This document shows positions 59,046 to 64,000 of a stretch of DNA of 64,000 bases, in pieces. Under the pieces are notes generated by a model. That model had not been told where the DNA came from and ran no database searches. It saw nothing but the letters and a program-made list of their open reading frames with translations. The stretch covers positions 109,569,725-109,633,724 of the forward strand of contig NC_031770.1 in assembly GCF_001522545.3 (NCBI RefSeq). Reading direction: 5' to 3'. Numbering within the stretch: the stretch's first letter is position 1; the number at the start of each line of letters is the position of its first letter. Both the position numbers and the translations under genes were made by a program. Source of the stretch: Parus major (Eukaryota; Chordata; Aves; Passeriformes; Paridae).

Positions 59046-59404
59046 CTCAGAGCACCTTCCACAGCCTGCAGCAGCTGAAGGCTGAAACTGCAGCCTCCAA
59101 AATCTCCCGATGCAAGGGTCGAATAAAAATTTCAGTGGCAGCACAGGACACGGCTTGTACTTCCAGCAGCTTGTTCCTGCCTCTCCAGCCACCTCTGGCA
59201 GTTTTCCCCTTGTTGACAAAGGCCCCTCTCCCAGTTGCCCAGGATGTACCGAGGTGGCCTCCAGCACACCCCAGAGTCACCCACAGCCTCCAGCCCCGGG
59301 CTGTGACCCGATTTCTCTGCCCTGGGGCTCCTCCTGGTGTCCTCTCAAGGGAAATTCAGTATTCCAGTATTTCAGTATTCCAGCTGTAAGGGCAGGGGAA
59401 GCTC

Positions 59405-59770
59405 AAAATCATGGAATCATGGAATTATGGAATTGGCAGGATTACCTTCCCTGATCCCAGGCTGCTCCAAGCCCCATCCAATTTGGCTTTGGACACTTCC
59501 AGGGATTCAGGGGCCTCCCCACCCTCACAGCCAAGAATTCCTCCCCAATATCCCATCTATCCCTGCCCTCTGGCAGTGGGAAGCCATTCCCCATGCCCTG
59601 TTCCTCCATCCCTTGTCCCAAGCCCATCTCAAACCCTCCATCCCTTGTCCTCTATCCCTGTCCCAAGCTCTCTTGGAGTTCTTTTAGGCACTGTAAGAGG
59701 CTCTTAAGTCTCTCCAGAGCTTTCTCCAGGCTGAACAATCCCAGCTCTCCCATCCCATCTCCAGAGAAGA
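59405..59770 (-). mobile_element. CR1 LINE 3' fragment
   Basis: AAATCATGGAATCATGGAAT to CATCTCCAGAGAAGAGGAT. Confidence 0.88.
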
Positions 59771-60710
59771 GGATCTGTGTTTAACTTTCACCAGTCTTTG
59801 CAGTTTTGAGCCAGACTCCACCTGAAGGTCCAAGGTTGCTCTGTACCAGCACGATAAACCCACACCCAGAGATCTTTAGGAGGCTGCAAACATGCAAAAT
59901 CCCCTCCAACCCTGCTGTCATGGCTTTGTTGGATGAGAGGAGCTCCAAAATCTGGCTTTTAGAGCTCACCAGGCAGCTGAAGTCCTTCCACAGCAGCACA
60001 AGTCCCATCTGGGTAACTGCAGCTGTATCCCCACAAGTGGGAATTCTACATCCCCCCTAAACAGCCACTCATGGGACAGTACAGACATTTTTATATCCCA
60101 AATAAAGATTTATGGCACCCAGAAAGAAGGGAGCAGGCGCTGTGCAAAACTGGAGATGAGCAGTGATAACAACAAACCTGTTCAGGGGTTTCTCCAAAGC
60201 TCAAACTCACCAGAACAAAAGCAAAAAAGAAATTAAAGAAAAACTCAAAACTTCAGCAGCTCTGGACAAGCAGCCAGAACTGGTCTGATTGTGTCTTCAG
60301 CTTTTCTTGAAAGTTTGCCATCACCAGATGATCCCAGGCTAAAGGCAGGAGCAGGAGATGAAATCCATCTGTGCCAGGAACACACTCCCTGGGCAGCTCT
60401 GAGACCTCCCAAGGCCTTTCCCTGGGGGCAAAACCCCCATCAGGGGTGTGAAATCTGGAAATTCAAGCTTTTCACGGGCAGTGGATAAGGTCAGCCTACA
60501 CCTGGCCCCCCATTGCCAAGAATCATCCTCCACAAGGTGGGTGGGAAGGGCAGAGCCAAGAGGAGAGGCTTTAGGCACCTTTCCCTGTGAGACAAGCAGA
60601 TCTAGGCTATGTCATAGGGGCAAAATGGGAAAAAAAGGGGGAAATAAAAGCTTCACTAAAAGTGGAGCTCTCATATTGCTTTTCTTCATCGCCTCTGAAT
60701 GTTGGATTTT

Positions 60711-60716
60711 TTTATT
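60711..60716 (-). terminator. MCM3: Likely MCM3 poly(A) signal
   Basis: AATAAA on the minus strand, 314 bases after the MCM3 stop codon; the nearest one downstream. Confidence 0.55.
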
Positions 60717-61029
60717 TAAAAGCTAGAACTCTTAACACCACCACTCTTAACACCAAAGCTAAAAACAATACATTAAAAACACTGACAATTTGCACCTAGG
60801 TCTTTTCCTTTCATCTCCTTGCAGAAACCTCTGCCCAAATCCTGCACTTTGAAGACAAGAACATCCAGAGCTCCTGGCTCTTTTTTTTTTTTTTGGTGCC
60901 AGCAATGCACAGCAAGGAAGTGCAGAGACGAGGAGCTCCCCAGGATCCAGCTCAGTCACATAAAGCATTCAAACACCAAGTCTCCAGGCTGAGAGTCCAT
61001 GTAAAACTTGGGCTCCTCCGCCCAGAGGC

Positions 61030-63962
<2,933 letters not shown>

Positions 63963-64000
63963 TCACAGGCCAGTCCTGGCTGCCAGGGAGGTTGGGGGGA

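Larger units (their letters stand above)
56301..60705. other. Region between IL17F and the MCM3 3' end
   Basis: No gene seen. It holds three CR1 fragments (58.5-59.8 kb) and a (T/A)-rich run near 57830. A short CpG-containing block at 58300-58365 with TGACGTTA lies about 2 kb before the IL17F promoter and could be an enhancer; this is a motif impression only. Confidence 0.5.

Overview
The window is vertebrate nuclear DNA from a bird. It has AT-rich introns with GT-AG splice sites, no operon-like packing, and roughly forty CR1 LINE 3' fragments whose sense strand ends in the avian CR1 tail (ATTCTATG-like). It also holds pieces of an avian ERVL-type LTR whose 5' edge reads TGGTTTAACCCC. A passerine is likely from the LTR type, but I cannot prove the species. 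Almost none of the long open reading frames are genes; the real coding sequence lies in short exons, which I resolved by splice phase and similarity to known proteins.

Layout, left to right. (1) 1-8635, minus strand: the 5' coding exons of PKHD1 (fibrocystin). Seven exons (human exons 3-9, the last cut by the window edge) have exon lengths and splice phases that agree with each other. A possible signal-peptide exon lies at 10882-10906. (2) 8.6-29 kb: a long stretch with no protein gene, with CR1 fragments, microsatellites and one CpG-rich, promoter-like patch at 22.5-22.9 kb. (3) 29.1-34.7 kb, plus strand: the muscle microRNA pair miR-206 and miR-133b, about 5.4 kb apart. (4) 31.2-42.2 kb: two nearly identical inverted arms of about 1.5 kb, each carrying an LTR, flank 7.8 kb that contains miR-133b. 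The right arm continues into a transplanted copy of an MCM3 exon with its intron flanks. A single N sits exactly at the outer edge of the left arm. (5) 44.3-46.5 kb, plus: IL17A, three exons. (6) 53.0-56.3 kb, minus: IL17F, three exons, convergent with IL17A. (7) 60.7-64.0 kb, minus: the last eight coding exons of MCM3, whose gene continues past the right edge.

The gene order PKHD1 - miR-206 - miR-133b - IL17A - IL17F - MCM3, with these orientations, is that of the mammalian locus (human 6p12), so this is an old conserved block. The genes do not form one pathway: fibrocystin is a ciliary receptor-like protein, the microRNAs act in muscle differentiation, the two IL-17 cytokines are secreted cystine-knot dimers of mucosal defence, and MCM3 is a replicative helicase subunit. 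The lineage-specific novelty is the inverted repeat and MCM3 exon transplant between miR-206 and IL17A.
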